Shown here: in pieces, positions 44,851-54,020 of the stretch
Layout of the letters: every line of letters begins with the position of its first letter
Numbering within the stretch: position 1 is the stretch's first letter
DNA from: Elusimicrobiota bacterium
GTDB lineage: Bacteria > Elusimicrobiota > Elusimicrobia > UBA1565 > UBA9628
Direction of reading: 5' to 3'
DNA: 64,000 nt
NCBI GenBank assembly: GCA_016194705.1
Contig: JACQAZ010000001.1
Span: forward strand, 23,324-87,323
Made by a program: the position numbers and the translations under genes
Notes under the pieces: model-generated
The model's input: only the letters and a program-made list of their open reading frames with translations
Told to the model about the DNA's origin: nothing
Databases searched by the model: none

Positions 44851-46255
44851 GTCAACCCCAAATAGAATTGTCCCCTAGTTGTCCCAAGTAGAAATGTCCC
44901 CTTCGTTGGGTTCATCTGTGGAGCCTGAATCCTGCGCTGGTGCGGAAGTTTCCGTGCTTGAGCGCCTTCCAGTAGCGATGAGCCGTTTTGATGTGGCTCG
45001 AATTCGAATAGCCGTTGAGTGACCGGGTTGGGCGGTGGGGCAGGTATTCGTAGTTGAGCGTCAGGCCCTTGTAGAGCAGGCGAACGCTGTCGTCGAGCCT
45101 GGTTTGGATCGTGACCTCTGCTTTTGGCCGTACGCCTGCGCCTTCTTTCAGCTGAATCCATCGGCCGAAGTACTGGATCGTGTAGTCGTTCTTGACGCAT
45201 CGGCTTAGCTTGACCGAGAGCACCTCCAGCAGATCCTGGCCGGGGACCAGAGGCCGGTGCGCATCGATGGCGGATCGCGGCGCTTCGGCGTAGGTTTCGT
45301 TATGCTTGGGAATATAAGTCTGCCAAAGAAACTTATTGGCCGCCTCGATCGTTGCTATCCCGCGCAGGCGCAGCTCTTTGACCAGCCGGTCTTGGTGGGT
45401 GTGAAAGCCGCGTTCAACGCGGCCTTTGGCTTGCGGACTGTTGGCGGTGATGACTTGGATGTTCAGCTCGGCCATGGCCCTGGTGAATTGCGTCATCGGC
45501 ATTTCGTCCCGGGATTGATCGTGGTTGGTTTTGTAGATCGAGTCCCTGTCGACGTAGAAAGCCACGGGACGGCCGTTCTGTTTGAGATAGCTGCGCGTGG
45601 TGCGAAGCAAGGTCATCGTGTCTTCAACCTCAACGAACTCGCCGTAGAGAATCCTGCTCGTGGCGTCGTCGATGTAGATGATGAGCACGCACTTGGGTCC
45701 GCGGTCTTCAAACCAAGCGTGGGGCGAGCCGTCGAGCTGCACAAGCATGCCGACGCATTCGCGGCGCTCGCGCCAGCTTCTGTGGCGCAGACGATGGCCC
45801 CACGGCTGCCAGAGACCGACTTGGGTCATCAGCTGGCGAAGGGTTTCAACGCCCAGCGTGATGCCGGCGTGCTCGCGGAGCTTGTCGCTAGCGAAGGTCG
45901 GCCCAAAGCCTTCCCACAGCGGGTCGTGGAGCGCGCTTAGCGCGGCTTCCAGCAGCATGGGGTCGAGCTGGTGGTTGGAGGGCCGGCCGCGCAGCTTGTG
46001 AGCCATGCCAAGAGGGCCTTGCTCGCGCTGCCGCGCGCAGAGGCGCTTGACCTGGCGCACGCTGAGCCTGAGCATAGTTGCGCCTCGCGCCTGCGTCAGC
46101 CTTCGGTCCATCACCTGGCGAATCACTTGAATTCGATCCAATTCCTTGCGGCTCATCCGCACAACCTCGTCGTCCATGAACCCTCCCGCTCGGCGGGAAG
46201 GGTAAAGGTGACATTTCTATTTGGGTAGAAGGGGTCATATCTAATTGGGGGTGAC
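44851..46255 (-). mobile_element. ISNCY-type insertion sequence, ~1.4 kb
   Basis: A complete element: one transposase gene flanked by imperfect ~50-bp terminal inverted repeats. The left end reads GTCAACCCCAAATAGAATTG and the right end, reversed, GTCACCCCCAATTAGATATG. Both repeats contain a second inner block, AAGTAGAAATGTCCCC on the left and AAATAGAAATGTCACC on the right. Exact ends and any target duplication are not certain. Confidence 0.75.
44912..46177 (-). CDS. ISNCY-family DDE transposase
   Basis: 421 residues. An N-terminal helix-turn-helix region (QARGATMLRLSVRQVKRLCARQREQG) is followed by an rve/DDE integrase core: Asp in MLVQLDGSPHAWF, Asp in VAFYVDRDSIY and Glu in NSPQAKGRVERGFHTHQDR. 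All three catalytic acids are present and the frame is open, so the element may be active. A strong GGGAGGG precedes the ATG, unlike the host genes around it. Confidence 0.9.
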   Translation of the reverse strand: MDDEVVRMSRKELDRIQVIRQVMDRRLTQARGATMLRLSVRQVKRLCARQREQGPLGMAHKLRGRPSNHQLDPMLLEAALSALHDPLWEGFGPTFASDKLREHAGITLGVETLRQLMTQVGLWQPWGHRLRHRSWRERRECVGMLVQLDGSPHAWFEDRGPKCVLIIYIDDATSRILYGEFVEVEDTMTLLRTTRSYLKQNGRPVAFYVDRDSIYKTNHDQSRDEMPMTQFTRAMAELNIQVITANSPQAKGRVERGFHTHQDRLVKELRLRGIATIEAANKFLWQTYIPKHNETYAEAPRSAIDAHRPLVPGQDLLEVLSVKLSRCVKNDYTIQYFGRWIQLKEGAGVRPKAEVTIQTRLDDSVRLLYKGLTLNYEYLPHRPTRSLNGYSNSSHIKTAHRYWKALKHGNFRTSAGFRLHR

Positions 46256-46297
46256 GAGCAGTGGCTCCGGGGCTATGATTCCCCCAAGGACAAAACC

Positions 46298-46670
46298 ATG
46301 GAGTGTTTTTCTCACGCCGGCGCTCCGGCGGTCGGCGTGTGTCGAGGGTGCGGCAAGGGAATCTGCCGATCCTGCGCGAAGGACCTGGGGTTCGGCTTGG
46401 CGTGCGCTCAAGCGTGTGTTAAGGAAGCGACCGAGGCCCGCGAGGCTCAACCAGCGCGCAAAGAGAATCTACGGCGTCGGATTCCCTCGCCCTCGCATCG
46501 CCACCGGTGCGGTCATGTTTCTGATCTTGGGCGCGACGTTCCTGGGCTTCACTCTCGTCTGCGACTATCTCAACGGTCAGGTCGAATGGTTCAACGTGAT
46601 TTTCTCCGGAGTTTTCTTCCTTCTGGCCCTGGTCGCCCATCGCCGGGCCAAGTCCGTCGGCCTCTGCTGA
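46298..46670 (+). pseudogene. Frameshifted zinc-finger/membrane protein
   Basis: The first frame gives MECFSHAGAPAVGVCRGCGKGICRSCAKDLGFGLACAQACV, a B-box-like Cys-rich domain. The next frame (+1) gives LNQRAKRIYGVGFPRPRIATGAVMFLILGATFLGFTL... HRRAKSVGLC, two membrane helices. Proteins with this Cys-rich N-terminus followed by two C-terminal helices are a familiar type, so one gene appears to be split by a single-base change at about 46420-46470. Sequencing error, recent decay and programmed frameshift are all possible. The neighbouring IS ends 43 bp upstream. Confidence 0.65.
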
Positions 46671-46710
46671 TCTGCGCTGCCTGGACCATGTGCTACAATT
46701 CCTACACGGC

Positions 46711-47580
46711 ATGGACATCCCCGAGCTTTTCACGCGCGGAGAACCCGTTTTTTCCTTCGAGTTCTTCCTTCCGAAAATAACGGATGACATCCCCAGCTTC
46801 CTCGATGGAGTCCGGGAACTCAAGCGCCTCTCTCCGTCCTTCGTCACTTTGACCTACGGCGCCGGCGGCTCGGCGCGGGACAAGACCATCGAGACGGCCG
46901 GCCGCATCAAGCGCGAGGTCGGTCTCGAGACGGCCTGCCACATGACCTGCATCACCCACACCAAGGCCGAGATGTCGGAGAACCTCTCGCGCCTGACTTC
47001 AGAGGGCATCCGGCACATCGTCGCCCTGCGCGGCGACCAGCCCAAGGACCAAGCCGTGCCGCCGCCCGGGGAGCGCGACTTCGGCTACGCGCGCGATCTC
47101 GTCGCTTTCATCAAGAGTGCCGGGGGCTTTCGGATGGCCGTGGCCGGCTACCCGGAAACGCACCCGGAAGCCGTCTCGCCCGACGACGATCTCAGAAACC
47201 TCGTCGAGAAAGTCAAAGCCGGCGGCGACTGGGTCATCACGCAGCTTTTCTTCGACAACCAAGCTTACTTCCGGTTCGTGGAAAAGGCCCGCGCCGCCGG
47301 CGTGAGAGTCCCCATCGTCCCCGGGATCATGCCCGTGACCGGCTACGCCCAGCTCAAGCGCTTCACGGCGATGTGCGGCGCGAGCATACCCCCGGCTCTC
47401 AACGCGGAGCTCGAGAAGGTTTCTGCCGATCCCGAGGCCGTGATCCGCCTGGGCGTCGACTACGCCGCCCGCCAGTGCCGCGAACTGCTCGAAGGCGGCG
47501 CCCCGGGCATCCACTTCTACACGCTCAACAAGACGCGCTCGACCTCCGAGATTCTCTCAAAACTGCGTAAAGCCTCCTGA
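46711..47580 (+). CDS. metF: 5,10-methylenetetrahydrofolate reductase
   Basis: 289 residues from ATG 46711; the track start adds seven residues over the promoter. It reduces 5,10-methylene-THF to 5-methyl-THF with FAD for methionine synthesis or C1 metabolism. Motifs: FSFEFFLPK (catalytic Glu region), VTLTYGAGGSARDKTIE, CHMTCITHT, HIVALRGDQP, VAGYPETHPEA, GGDWVITQLFFDN and VPIVPGIMPVTGYAQLKRF. Length matches bacterial MetF. TACAAT ends 11 nt before the ATG. The Omp85-like gene starts 1 nt after its stop. Confidence 0.95.
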   Translation: MDIPELFTRGEPVFSFEFFLPKITDDIPSFLDGVRELKRLSPSFVTLTYGAGGSARDKTIETAGRIKREVGLETACHMTCITHTKAEMSENLSRLTSEGIRHIVALRGDQPKDQAVPPPGERDFGYARDLVAFIKSAGGFRMAVAGYPETHPEAVSPDDDLRNLVEKVKAGGDWVITQLFFDNQAYFRFVEKARAAGVRVPIVPGIMPVTGYAQLKRFTAMCGASIPPALNAELEKVSADPEAVIRLGVDYAARQCRELLEGGAPGIHFYTLNKTRSTSEILSKLRKAS

Positions 47581-47581
47581 C

Positions 47582-49234
47582 ATGGCGCCGCTGGCTCTGC
47601 TCCTGGCGCTGGCAAGCCCCGCGGCGGCGGTCTCGGTCTCGACGGAGCCCTTCATCGCCGGAGTGCGCGTCGAGCACGTCAACGTCTTCGATCCGGCGGT
47701 CCAGGGAGAGAACTGGTGGCTGTTCCGCCTCGCCGACAGGATCCATTTCACCACGCGCGAGGAGGTCATCCGCCGCGAGCTCCTGCTCGGACCCGGCGAC
47801 AAGTGGGACAGCTTCAAGGCGCTCGAGTCCGAGCGCAACCTGCGCCAGCTCAACATCTTCCGCCGCGCCGAGGTCAAGCCGGTCCCGAAGCCCGACGGCA
47901 AGCTCGACCTGCTGGCCCGCACGCAGGACAGCTGGACGCTCGCCCTGCAGGCCGGCGCCGGGACCGAGGGGGGGCAGACCTTGCTGCGCTACGGCGTCTC
48001 CGAGGACAACCTGCTCGGCTACGGCAAGTCGATCGGGGCCTTCCACACCGAGGACGGGCGCCTCGTGCGCAACGAGTTCCGCTACCGCGACTCGCGCTTC
48101 CTCGGCTCGCGCTTCTCCTTCGACCCCTTCTTCACTCGCACCGGCCACGGCACCTCGGTCGGCAGCGACCTGATCCGGCCCTTCTTCTCGCTGGAGACGC
48201 CCACGGCCGCGGGCGGGAACTGGTCGCACACCGTCGATGAGTCCATCCTCTACCGGGATTCCGAGGAAGGCTCCAAGTTCGTTCTCAAGAACGACACGGT
48301 GCTGGCCGCCACCGGCGCGCGGCTCCCCCAGGACCGGTGGGCGGCGCAGCGGGTCGAAGCGGGCTGGTACGCCCAAAAAGACCAGTTCTACCCGTTCGAC
48401 CTCACGGCGGACGGCACCTTGCCCACCGACCGCACCCTCTCCGGTCCTGTGGTAGGCTACAATCTCGTGCAGCCGCGCTATGTCAAGGAGACCTACATCA
48501 ACAAGATGGAGCGGGTCGAGGACTTCAACATGGGAAACGAGCTGCGCGTCTTCGGCGGCTTCATGGGCCGCGCGCTGGGCTCGGACCGCGACCGCTGGAT
48601 CTACAACATCGCAGACCAGCAGGGCGTCTATTTCGCGCCGGGCCGCTTCATCCTCGCGCAGATCGGCGCCAAGGGGCGTCTGGCCAACGCCCGCCCGGAC
48701 AACACCTTGATTTTTGCGAACCTCAATCTCTTCTACGCGACCGACTGGCAGATCCCGCAGACCTGGGTCGCCCACATCGAGGCCAACAAGGGCCGCAACC
48801 TCGACGGCGAGAACCAGATCATCCTCGGCGGCAACAACGGCCTGCGCGGCTACAAGAACTACAGCTTCACGGGAGCCGAGTCCCTGCTGCTCAACCTCGA
48901 GGACCGTTTTTTCCTGCCGGGGGAATATTTCCATCTGGTCCGGTTCGGAGCCGCGGTCTTCTGGGACACCGGCGCCGTCGAGCCCGCAGGCAGGGGGATG
49001 ACGTTCAAGGATTTTAGATCGGACCTGGGCCTGGGCTTGAGGGCCTCGCCGACCCGCGGCCAGACCGGCAACGTCGTGCGGCTCGACTTGGCGCGTTCGC
49101 TGCAGCGCGGCCCCGGCCCCGACCGCTGGGTCGTGTCGCTGACGGGCTCCCAGGCGTTCCAGATCTTCAACAGCTCGACGAAGTCGGTGCGCGGGAGCCC
49201 GTCCTCCCAGCTCGTCGTGGAGCCGCGCCGCTAG
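47582..49234 (+). CDS. Omp85/BamA-like outer-membrane barrel protein
   Basis: 550 residues with a signal peptide (PLALLLALASPAAAVS). A POTRA-like domain (about 50-110: TTREEVIRRELLLGPGDKWDSFKALESERNLRQLNIFRRAEV) leads into a ~420-residue beta-barrel. The Omp85 hallmark appears as LGGNNGLRGYKNYSF at about 415-430. One POTRA-like unit and the short length suggest a TamA- or FadL-sized paralog rather than the essential BamA. It is co-transcribed with metF, a functionally unexpected pairing. Confidence 0.82.
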   Translation: MAPLALLLALASPAAAVSVSTEPFIAGVRVEHVNVFDPAVQGENWWLFRLADRIHFTTREEVIRRELLLGPGDKWDSFKALESERNLRQLNIFRRAEVKPVPKPDGKLDLLARTQDSWTLALQAGAGTEGGQTLLRYGVSEDNLLGYGKSIGAFHTEDGRLVRNEFRYRDSRFLGSRFSFDPFFTRTGHGTSVGSDLIRPFFSLETPTAAGGNWSHTVDESILYRDSEEGSKFVLKNDTVLAATGARLPQDRWAAQRVEAGWYAQKDQFYPFDLTADGTLPTDRTLSGPVVGYNLVQPRYVKETYINKMERVEDFNMGNELRVFGGFMGRALGSDRDRWIYNIADQQGVYFAPGRFILAQIGAKGRLANARPDNTLIFANLNLFYATDWQIPQTWVAHIEANKGRNLDGENQIILGGNNGLRGYKNYSFTGAESLLLNLEDRFFLPGEYFHLVRFGAAVFWDTGAVEPAGRGMTFKDFRSDLGLGLRASPTRGQTGNVVRLDLARSLQRGPGPDRWVVSLTGSQAFQIFNSSTKSVRGSPSSQLVVEPRR

Positions 49235-49240
49235 AGGAAT

Positions 49241-49326
49241 GGTGCCAGGCCTTCACTCTTTTCACTCTTTTTTCATGACCATCCGAATATTGTGTGAAAG
49301 AGTGAAAAGAGTGAAGGCCTGGCACC
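49241..49326. repeat. Long intergenic hairpin, copy 1 (30-bp stem)
   Basis: The left arm 49241-49270 starts GGTGCCAGGCCTTCACTC and the right arm 49297-49326 is its exact reverse complement, with a 26-nt loop. It begins 7 bp after the Omp85-like stop and ends 7 bp before the next ATG. A second copy lies at 57964-58030. Confidence 0.85.
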
Positions 49327-49333
49327 CCACTGT

Positions 49334-50437
49334 ATGGATGAGATAGACGCCGTCGTCGTCGGGGCCGGAGCCGTGGGCCTGGCGCTCGCCGCGCGCCTGG
49401 CGCGCGCCGACAGGAACGTCGTCGTCTTGGAGCGGCACGAGCGCCACGGGATGGAAACCTCGAGCCGCAACTCGGAGGTCGTGCACTCGGGACTCTACTA
49501 CCCGGCGGCCAGCCTCAAGACCAAGCTCTGCGTCGAGGGACGGCGCCGGCTCTACGAGCTGGCCCCCAAGCGCGGCTTCTTCGTCAAGAAGACCGGCAAG
49601 CTCATCGTCGCATGCGAACAGGGCGAGCTCGAGAAGCTCGAAGCGCTCAAGAAGAACGGCGAGGCCAACGGCGTCGAGGGCCTCGAACTCGTCGACGGCA
49701 AGGACTTGGCGCAGTTCAGCTACGGCGTCAAGGCGGTCGCCGCGCTGTGGTCGCCCGAGACGGGGATCGTCGACTCCGAGGACCTCATGCGGGCCGCTCT
49801 TGACGAGGCCAAGGACAAGGGGGCCATCTTCCTCTGGGGCTGCGGGCTTTCCAACGTCGGGCGCAAGGACGGGCGGTACGACCTCTGGGTCACGGGCCAG
49901 GACGAGCCGATACCGGCGCGCTGCGTGATCAACTCCGCGGGTCTTAATGCCGACAAGATAGCGGCCCTGGCCGGTCTCGATTGCGGCGCGATAGGCTACG
50001 GCCTCCACTATTATAAAGGAGAGTACTTCTCGCTCAAACGGCCGCTCGAGGTCCGGCCCTTGGTCTACCCCGTGCCCTCCAAGCAGGGGTTGGGCATCCA
50101 TCTGACCGTCGACCGCCAAGGGCGCCATCGCCTCGGACCGAACGCCTTTCCGGTCGAGAAACTGGACTACGATGTCGACTCGTCCCACGCCGATTCCTTT
50201 CATGCCGCAGCCTCCCGCTACCTCCCCGACCTAAAAAGGGAGGACCTCATGCCGGGGACATCGGGGATCCGTCCGAAGCTCGCCGCTGACGGCTCGTTTC
50301 GCGACTTCGTGATCGCCGAGGAATCGGCCCGCGGGCTGCCGGGCTGGGTCAACCTCTTGGGCATCGAGTCCCCGGGCCTGACGGCCAGCCTCGCCATCGC
50401 CGATTATGTCGCCAATTTGCTATCATGGCCGCGTTGA
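49334..50437 (+). CDS. lhgO: FAD-dependent L-2-hydroxyglutarate oxidase-like enzyme
   Basis: 367 residues of the DAO/L2HGDH family. The FAD-binding GxGxxG is VVVGAGAVGLALAARLA; SSRNSEVVHSGLYYPAASLKTKLC and INSAGLNADKIAALAG are characteristic of L-2-hydroxyglutarate dehydrogenase/oxidase, as is GIRPKL near the C-terminus. It would oxidise L-2-hydroxyglutarate to 2-oxoglutarate, passing electrons to quinone or oxygen. It overlaps tatT by 13 nt, tying it to the TRAP transporter operon. The exact substrate is inferred. Confidence 0.85.
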   Translation: MDEIDAVVVGAGAVGLALAARLARADRNVVVLERHERHGMETSSRNSEVVHSGLYYPAASLKTKLCVEGRRRLYELAPKRGFFVKKTGKLIVACEQGELEKLEALKKNGEANGVEGLELVDGKDLAQFSYGVKAVAALWSPETGIVDSEDLMRAALDEAKDKGAIFLWGCGLSNVGRKDGRYDLWVTGQDEPIPARCVINSAGLNADKIAALAGLDCGAIGYGLHYYKGEYFSLKRPLEVRPLVYPVPSKQGLGIHLTVDRQGRHRLGPNAFPVEKLDYDVDSSHADSFHAAASRYLPDLKREDLMPGTSGIRPKLAADGSFRDFVIAEESARGLPGWVNLLGIESPGLTASLAIADYVANLLSWPR

Positions 50438-51291
50438 AGAAATCCCTGTTTCTGCTTCCTTGGATTGCGCTTTCCGGGTGCAGCGCCAAGACGATCGCCC
50501 TTCATCAGACCGTCGCGCTGCTCGACTCCGGAGCGCAGGCCTTCTACGACGAGCCCGATCCCGTGCTGGCGCAAGAGGTCATGGGCTCCAACATGAAGCT
50601 CCTCGAGGCGCTGCTCGTCAGCGAGCCCGACAACGCGCGGCTGTTGGCGCGCGCCGCCGAGAGCTTCAACGGCTACGCCTTCCTTTTTCTCGAAGACGCC
50701 GCGCCCGAGCGCGCCAAGGGGTTCTACAAGCGCGGCCGCGACCACGCCCTCAAGCTGCTGGCCCGCAAGAACGCCTTCAAAGGCCTGGCCGAGAAAAACC
50801 TCGACGCCTTCACTCAAGCCTTGGCCAAGGCCGGCCCCTCGGATGTCGAGGCCCTGTTCTGGGCGGGCTTCGGCTGGGCCAACTCGATCAACCTCTCCAA
50901 GGACGACCCCGGCGCGGTGGCGGAACTCCCGAAGGCCGTGGCGCTCATGCAGCGCGTGCGCGACCTGTCTCCCGACTACCAGTTCGCGGGCCCCGAGCTG
51001 TTCTTCGCGATCTACTACGCCTCGCGCCCCGCCATCCTCGGCGGCGACGTCGCCAAGGCGCGGACCTATTTCGAGGACGCCCGCGCGCGCACGAGCGGCA
51101 AGTTCCTGATGACCTATGTGCTCGAAGCGCGCTTCCTCGCCGTCGCAGTGCAGGACCAGGAGCTCTTCAAGGCGCTCCTGACGCGTGTCGCGCAGACGCC
51201 GGCAGGCGCCCTTCCGGGCTCGCGGATGCAGGACGAAGTCGCCAAGCGCAAAGCCGCCGCACTCATGGGGAAGATCAATGATTATTTCTAA
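50425..51291 (+). CDS. tatT: TRAP-associated TPR lipoprotein TatT
   Basis: 288 residues. A lipoprotein signal (LFLLPWIALSGCSA) ends in the lipobox LSGC. The mature helical protein (NARLLARAAESFNGYAFLFLEDAAPERAKGFYKRGRDHALKLL... FWAGFGWANSINLSKDDP) matches the TatT family described from Treponema. TatT is a trimeric TPR-like protein that pairs with the TRAP substrate-binding subunit. The next gene is that subunit, overlapping by 14 nt. Confidence 0.88.
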   Translation: MAALKKSLFLLPWIALSGCSAKTIALHQTVALLDSGAQAFYDEPDPVLAQEVMGSNMKLLEALLVSEPDNARLLARAAESFNGYAFLFLEDAAPERAKGFYKRGRDHALKLLARKNAFKGLAEKNLDAFTQALAKAGPSDVEALFWAGFGWANSINLSKDDPGAVAELPKAVALMQRVRDLSPDYQFAGPELFFAIYYASRPAILGGDVAKARTYFEDARARTSGKFLMTYVLEARFLAVAVQDQELFKALLTRVAQTPAGALPGSRMQDEVAKRKAAALMGKINDYF

Positions 51292-52279
51292 CCTGCTGTT
51301 GGCCGCGATTCTCTCGTCGGCCCGCGCGGAGCCCAAGGTCATCAAGTTCGCGACCTTGGCCCCGGAAGGCTCGACTTGGATGAAGGTCATGAACGAGCTC
51401 AATACGGAGCTCCAGGAGAAGACCAAGGGCGAGCTCAAGTTCAAGATGTACCCGGGCGGCATCTCGGGCGACGAGAAAGACGTCGTCAAGAAGGTCAAGA
51501 TCGGCCAGCTTCACGCCGCGGGCTTCACCGGCGTGGGCCTGGGCGAGATCGCCCCCGAGGTGCGCATACTCGACGCCCCTTGGCTGTTCCGCAGCGATAA
51601 GGAGCTCGACTTCGTCTACAAGGCCTTCGACAAGGACTTGAGCGCGGCCATCGACAAGGGGGGCTTCGTTCTGCTCGGCTGGACCGAGCTGGGGCCCGTC
51701 TACGTCTTCAGCAAGAACCCGATCGCGGACCCCGACGACATGAAGAAGCAGAAGATGTGGGTCTGGGAAGGCGATCCGATCGCCCAGGCCGCCTACAAGG
51801 CGATCGGCGTGAGCCCGATCCCGCTCTCGGTCATCGATGTCATGAGTTCCTTGCAGACGGGCCTCATCGACGCCGTTTACGGCCCGCCGATGGGCGTGGT
51901 CGCCCTGCAGTGGTTCACGCGCGCCAAGCACATCTACGGCACGCCGATGGCGATGTCGACCGGCGCGGTCTTGCTCTCCAAGTCCTTCTTCGCCTCGCTC
52001 GCCCCGGAGCAGCGGAAGATCCTCCTCGAGGTCAGCCGCAAGCACTTGAAGGAGCTCAACGAGCTCTCGCGCAAGGAAAACGACGAGGCCCTGGCCTCGC
52101 TGCAGAAGCAGGGCCTGACGCTCTCGGCCAAGGCCACGCCCGAACTCCTGAAGACCTACCAAGAACTCGGCCAAAAGGCGCGCCGCGAGCTCGTCGGCAA
52201 GCTCTACTCCGCCTCGCTGCTCGACCGGGTCGAGAAGTCCGTCGCAGACCTCAGAAGTGGGAAACCTAAAAAAAGCTGA
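51278..52279 (+). CDS. dctP: TRAP transporter substrate-binding subunit (DctP)
   Basis: 333 residues from ATG 51278. A signal peptide (ISNLLLAAILSSARAEP) precedes the DctP fold: KFATLAPEGSTWMKVMNELN, ELKFKMYPGGISGDEKDVVKKVKIGQLHAAG, VRILDAPWLFRS and YVFSKNPIADPDDMKKQKMWVW. This periplasmic protein captures an organic acid and hands it to the DctQM permease. The Arg that binds the ligand carboxylate in classical DctP is not obvious at the usual place, as in other TatP-type proteins. The ligand is unknown. Confidence 0.92.
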   Translation: MIISNLLLAAILSSARAEPKVIKFATLAPEGSTWMKVMNELNTELQEKTKGELKFKMYPGGISGDEKDVVKKVKIGQLHAAGFTGVGLGEIAPEVRILDAPWLFRSDKELDFVYKAFDKDLSAAIDKGGFVLLGWTELGPVYVFSKNPIADPDDMKKQKMWVWEGDPIAQAAYKAIGVSPIPLSVIDVMSSLQTGLIDAVYGPPMGVVALQWFTRAKHIYGTPMAMSTGAVLLSKSFFASLAPEQRKILLEVSRKHLKELNELSRKENDEALASLQKQGLTLSAKATPELLKTYQELGQKARRELVGKLYSASLLDRVEKSVADLRSGKPKKS

Positions 52280-52745
52280 GGCAAGGCTCGTCCAGCTCGA
52301 GACGGCGCTGCTCGTCGTCCTGCTCTCGACGATGGTCAGCCTATCCTTCCTGCAGGTCGTCCTGCGCCATTTCGGCAAGGGGCTGCTCTGGGCCGACACC
52401 CTGTCGCGCTATCTCGTGCTCTGGGTCGGCTTTCTCGGGGCGGCCCTGACGGCGGCGAGCAACAAGCACTTCGCCTGGGAGGCGGCCGCGCAGCGCGAGG
52501 ACCGCACGGGCCATCTGATGCACGTGGGCGCGCATCTGGCCGCCGTCGTGCTCGCGGGATTTCTCGCTCGGGCTTCCTGGGCCTACCTTCTCTCGGAGAA
52601 GGCCGACGCGCAGACCTTGTTCACCGTCGCGGGCGCCGCGTTCCCGGAATGGGTCTTCGTCGCGGCCGTGCCGCTGGGCTTTTTCCTGGTCATCCTGCAC
52701 ACCGCAGTCAGACTCGCCGAGTCGGCGGAGAAGCTCAAGTCATGA
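52257..52745 (+). CDS. dctQ: TRAP transporter small permease (DctQ)
   Basis: 162 residues with four membrane helices; GTG start at 52257, inside the 3' end of dctP (23-nt overlap). RHFGKGLLWADTLSRYLVLWVGFLGAALTAASNKHFAWEA is the DctQ signature region. It pairs with DctM to form the sodium- or proton-coupled importer. Its stop overlaps the dctM ATG. Confidence 0.9.
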   Translation: MGNLKKAEARLVQLETALLVVLLSTMVSLSFLQVVLRHFGKGLLWADTLSRYLVLWVGFLGAALTAASNKHFAWEAAAQREDRTGHLMHVGAHLAAVVLAGFLARASWAYLLSEKADAQTLFTVAGAAFPEWVFVAAVPLGFFLVILHTAVRLAESAEKLKS

Positions 52746-54019
52746 CCTGGCTCGTGCTGGCTTTTTTCGCGGCCCTGGCCCTGATCGGCACGCCCATCTT
52801 CGCCCTGATCGGCGGCCTGGCCCTCTACCTCTTCCACGCGGCGGCCAGCCCCGCTCCCGGCCTCTCGGTCATCACCGAGCTCATGCGTCTGGCGACCATG
52901 CCCTCTTTGATCGCGGTGCCCTTGTTCACCTTCGCCGGCTACGTTCTGGCCGAATCGCAATCCCCAAAACGCCTCGTCGACCTGGCCGAGGCGTTGTTCG
53001 GGTGGATGCCGGGCGGCGTCGCCATCGCGGGGCTGTGCGCCTGCGCGCTCTTCACGGCGTTTACGGGAGCCTCGGGGGTGACGATCATCGCGCTCGGCGG
53101 GCTCATCTACCCGCTGCTGCGCAAGCAGCGCTACCCCGACGGCTTCTCGCTGGGCCTCGTCACGACGACGGGCAGCCTCGGCCTCCTGTTCCCTCCGAGC
53201 CTGCCCATCATCCTCTACGCCTTGGTCGGCAAGATCTCGGTCGACAAGCTCTTCGCCGCCGCTTCGGGACCGGGGCTCATCCTGATCCTGATCCTGAGCG
53301 TCTACGCGGTCATCGTCGGCGTGCGCAACAAGGTCCCGCGCATACCGTTCTCGTGGGAGGCCCTGCGGACCTCGGCGCGCGCGGCCCTGTGGGAGATTCC
53401 CTTGCCTTTCGTCATCATCGGCGGCATCTACTCGGGCCAGTTCACGGCCTCCGAGGCCGCCGCCGTCATGTCGTTCTACGTGCTGATCGTGGAGGTGCTC
53501 GTCTACAAGGACCTTAAATTTTCGGACATCCCCGGCGTCATGGCGCGCAGCATGATCCTCGTCGGCGCGATTTTGATCGTGCTCGGGACCGCGCTCGGCC
53601 TGACCAATTACATGATCGACGCGGAGATTCCCGGCCAGCTCTTCGACTTCCTCAAGCTCCACATCTCGAGCCCCTGGGGCTTCCTCGCCCTTCTCAATGT
53701 GGTTCTGCTCGTCGTCAACATGGTCGAGATCTTCTCGGCCATCATCATCGTCGTGCCCATCATCGTGCCAGTCGCCCTCAAATACCAGATCGACCCGATC
53801 CATCTGGGCGCCTTATTCCTGCTGAACCTCGAGATCGGCTACATGACGCCCCCGATGGGCCTCAACCTGTTCTTGTCGAGCCGGCGCTTCGAGCGCCCCT
53901 TGCCCGAGCTCTACCGCGCGACCTTGCCCTTCTGGCTCATCCTGGTGGCAGCACTCGCCTTGGTGACCTACTGCCCAGCCTTGAGCCTCTGGCTGCCCAA
54001 CCATCTGAGGATCCAATGA
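52742..54019 (+). CDS. dctM: TRAP transporter large permease (DctM)
   Basis: 425 residues from ATG 52742 (ATGA overlap with dctQ); the track start at 52649 lies within dctQ. About 12 helices. Typical DctM segments: VPLFTFAGYVLAESQSPKRLVDLAEALFGWMPGGVAIAGL, LFTAFTGASGVTIIALGGLIYPLL, LVTTTGSLGLLFPPSLPIILYALV and NLEIGYMTPPMGLNLFLSSRRF. It carries the transport path for an organic acid. Confidence 0.95.
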   Translation: MTWLVLAFFAALALIGTPIFALIGGLALYLFHAAASPAPGLSVITELMRLATMPSLIAVPLFTFAGYVLAESQSPKRLVDLAEALFGWMPGGVAIAGLCACALFTAFTGASGVTIIALGGLIYPLLRKQRYPDGFSLGLVTTTGSLGLLFPPSLPIILYALVGKISVDKLFAAASGPGLILILILSVYAVIVGVRNKVPRIPFSWEALRTSARAALWEIPLPFVIIGGIYSGQFTASEAAAVMSFYVLIVEVLVYKDLKFSDIPGVMARSMILVGAILIVLGTALGLTNYMIDAEIPGQLFDFLKLHISSPWGFLALLNVVLLVVNMVEIFSAIIIVVPIIVPVALKYQIDPIHLGALFLLNLEIGYMTPPMGLNLFLSSRRFERPLPELYRATLPFWLILVAALALVTYCPALSLWLPNHLRIQ

Positions 54020-54020
54020 C

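Noticed and set aside
44601-44865. Short ORFs between the TPR gene and the IS
   Set aside because: They cross the 42-bp palindrome and the IS end and show no coding character.
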